Shown in pieces: positions 63,891-64,000 of a stretch of DNA of 64,000 nucleotides (position 1 is the first letter of the stretch; the number at the start of each line of letters is the position of its first letter). The position numbers and the translations under genes were made by a program. The stretch comes from Phytoseiulus persimilis (lineage: Eukaryota; Arthropoda; Arachnida; Mesostigmata; Phytoseiidae): positions 2,046,001 through 2,110,000 of the forward strand of contig CM075103.1 of assembly GCA_037576195.1 (NCBI GenBank). Direction: 5' to 3'. The notes under the pieces were generated by a model, which was not told where the DNA came from, made no database searches, and saw only the letters and a program-made list of their open reading frames with translations.

Positions 63891-64000
63891 GAAGCAGCAG
63901 GCAGACAGGCAAGGTTCTTGCCTTGCCTAGGAGAACTGGACATTCGAGCAACCGTCAATCGGACCGGAACTTTTCACTCACTGCGGTCGCTCTCCTCTTC

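Noticed and set aside
63691-63951. Minus frames with GRSVGRSVGRS-type repeats.
   Set aside because: These are translations of the tetranucleotide array, not a protein gene.
1-64000. CRISPR arrays, prokaryotic operons, prophage or toxin-antitoxin systems.
   Set aside because: No regular spacer-repeat arrays, no tightly packed long ORFs and no ribosome-binding-site pattern. The sequence is eukaryotic in character.

Overview
This window looks like eukaryotic (animal) nuclear DNA that is almost empty of recognisable genes. It has no operons, no ribosome-binding-site/ORF packing and no conserved protein-coding gene that I can name. By eye it is about half G+C. Open frames are short, overlap on both strands, and mostly give arginine/serine/proline-rich translations typical of non-coding sequence. 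It carries long mononucleotide C tracts, (TG)n, (GCC)n, and many tetranucleotide runs of the GAGC, GACC, GACT and GTTC type. Together with a degenerate non-LTR retrotransposon fragment, this fits an arthropod genome of moderate GC. A mesostigmatid mite is one possibility, but that is inference only; no marker gene fixes the species.

Layout. Bases 1-25,052 hold no gene I can name, apart from a few unassigned open frames (4191-4619, 13037-13246 minus, 13774-14577), two poly-C tracts (11161-11184, 20841-20862), a G run near 16116, and GC-rich simple-repeat islands, notably around 12.36-12.63 kb. Bases 25,053-25,808 (minus strand) are the best-supported coding relic: the 3' part of the reverse transcriptase ORF of a non-LTR retrotransposon (CR1/Jockey-like), with the catalytic YADD box intact but everything upstream missing. 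Bases 25,809-56,772 are again gene-poor, with scattered low-complexity islands (35.8-36.3, 45.2-46.2, 47.9-48.3, 52.2-52.6 and 53.9-54.1 kb), a degenerate roughly 48-bp periodic block at 31.03-31.28 kb, several strong hairpins or palindromes, one possible alanine-rich exon (51173-51381), and a third poly-C tract (46923-46941). Bases 56,773-57,750 form a clear foldback element of about 980 bp: two inverted arms of about 340 bp around a centre holding three 45-bp direct repeats and an inverted copy of the same unit. Bases 57,751-64,000 hold only unassigned open frames, the best at 58.6-58.9 kb minus, and end in a strongly tetranucleotide-repetitive block (63.7-63.9 kb).

How it works together. 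I see no gene set that forms a pathway. The window is best read as an intergenic or intronic region with mobile-element relics and several CpG- and repeat-rich islands that could mark promoters or first exons of genes whose conserved exons lie elsewhere. Candidate exons are given with low confidence because both strands often read equally well as protein here, and no homology search or transcript data could be consulted.
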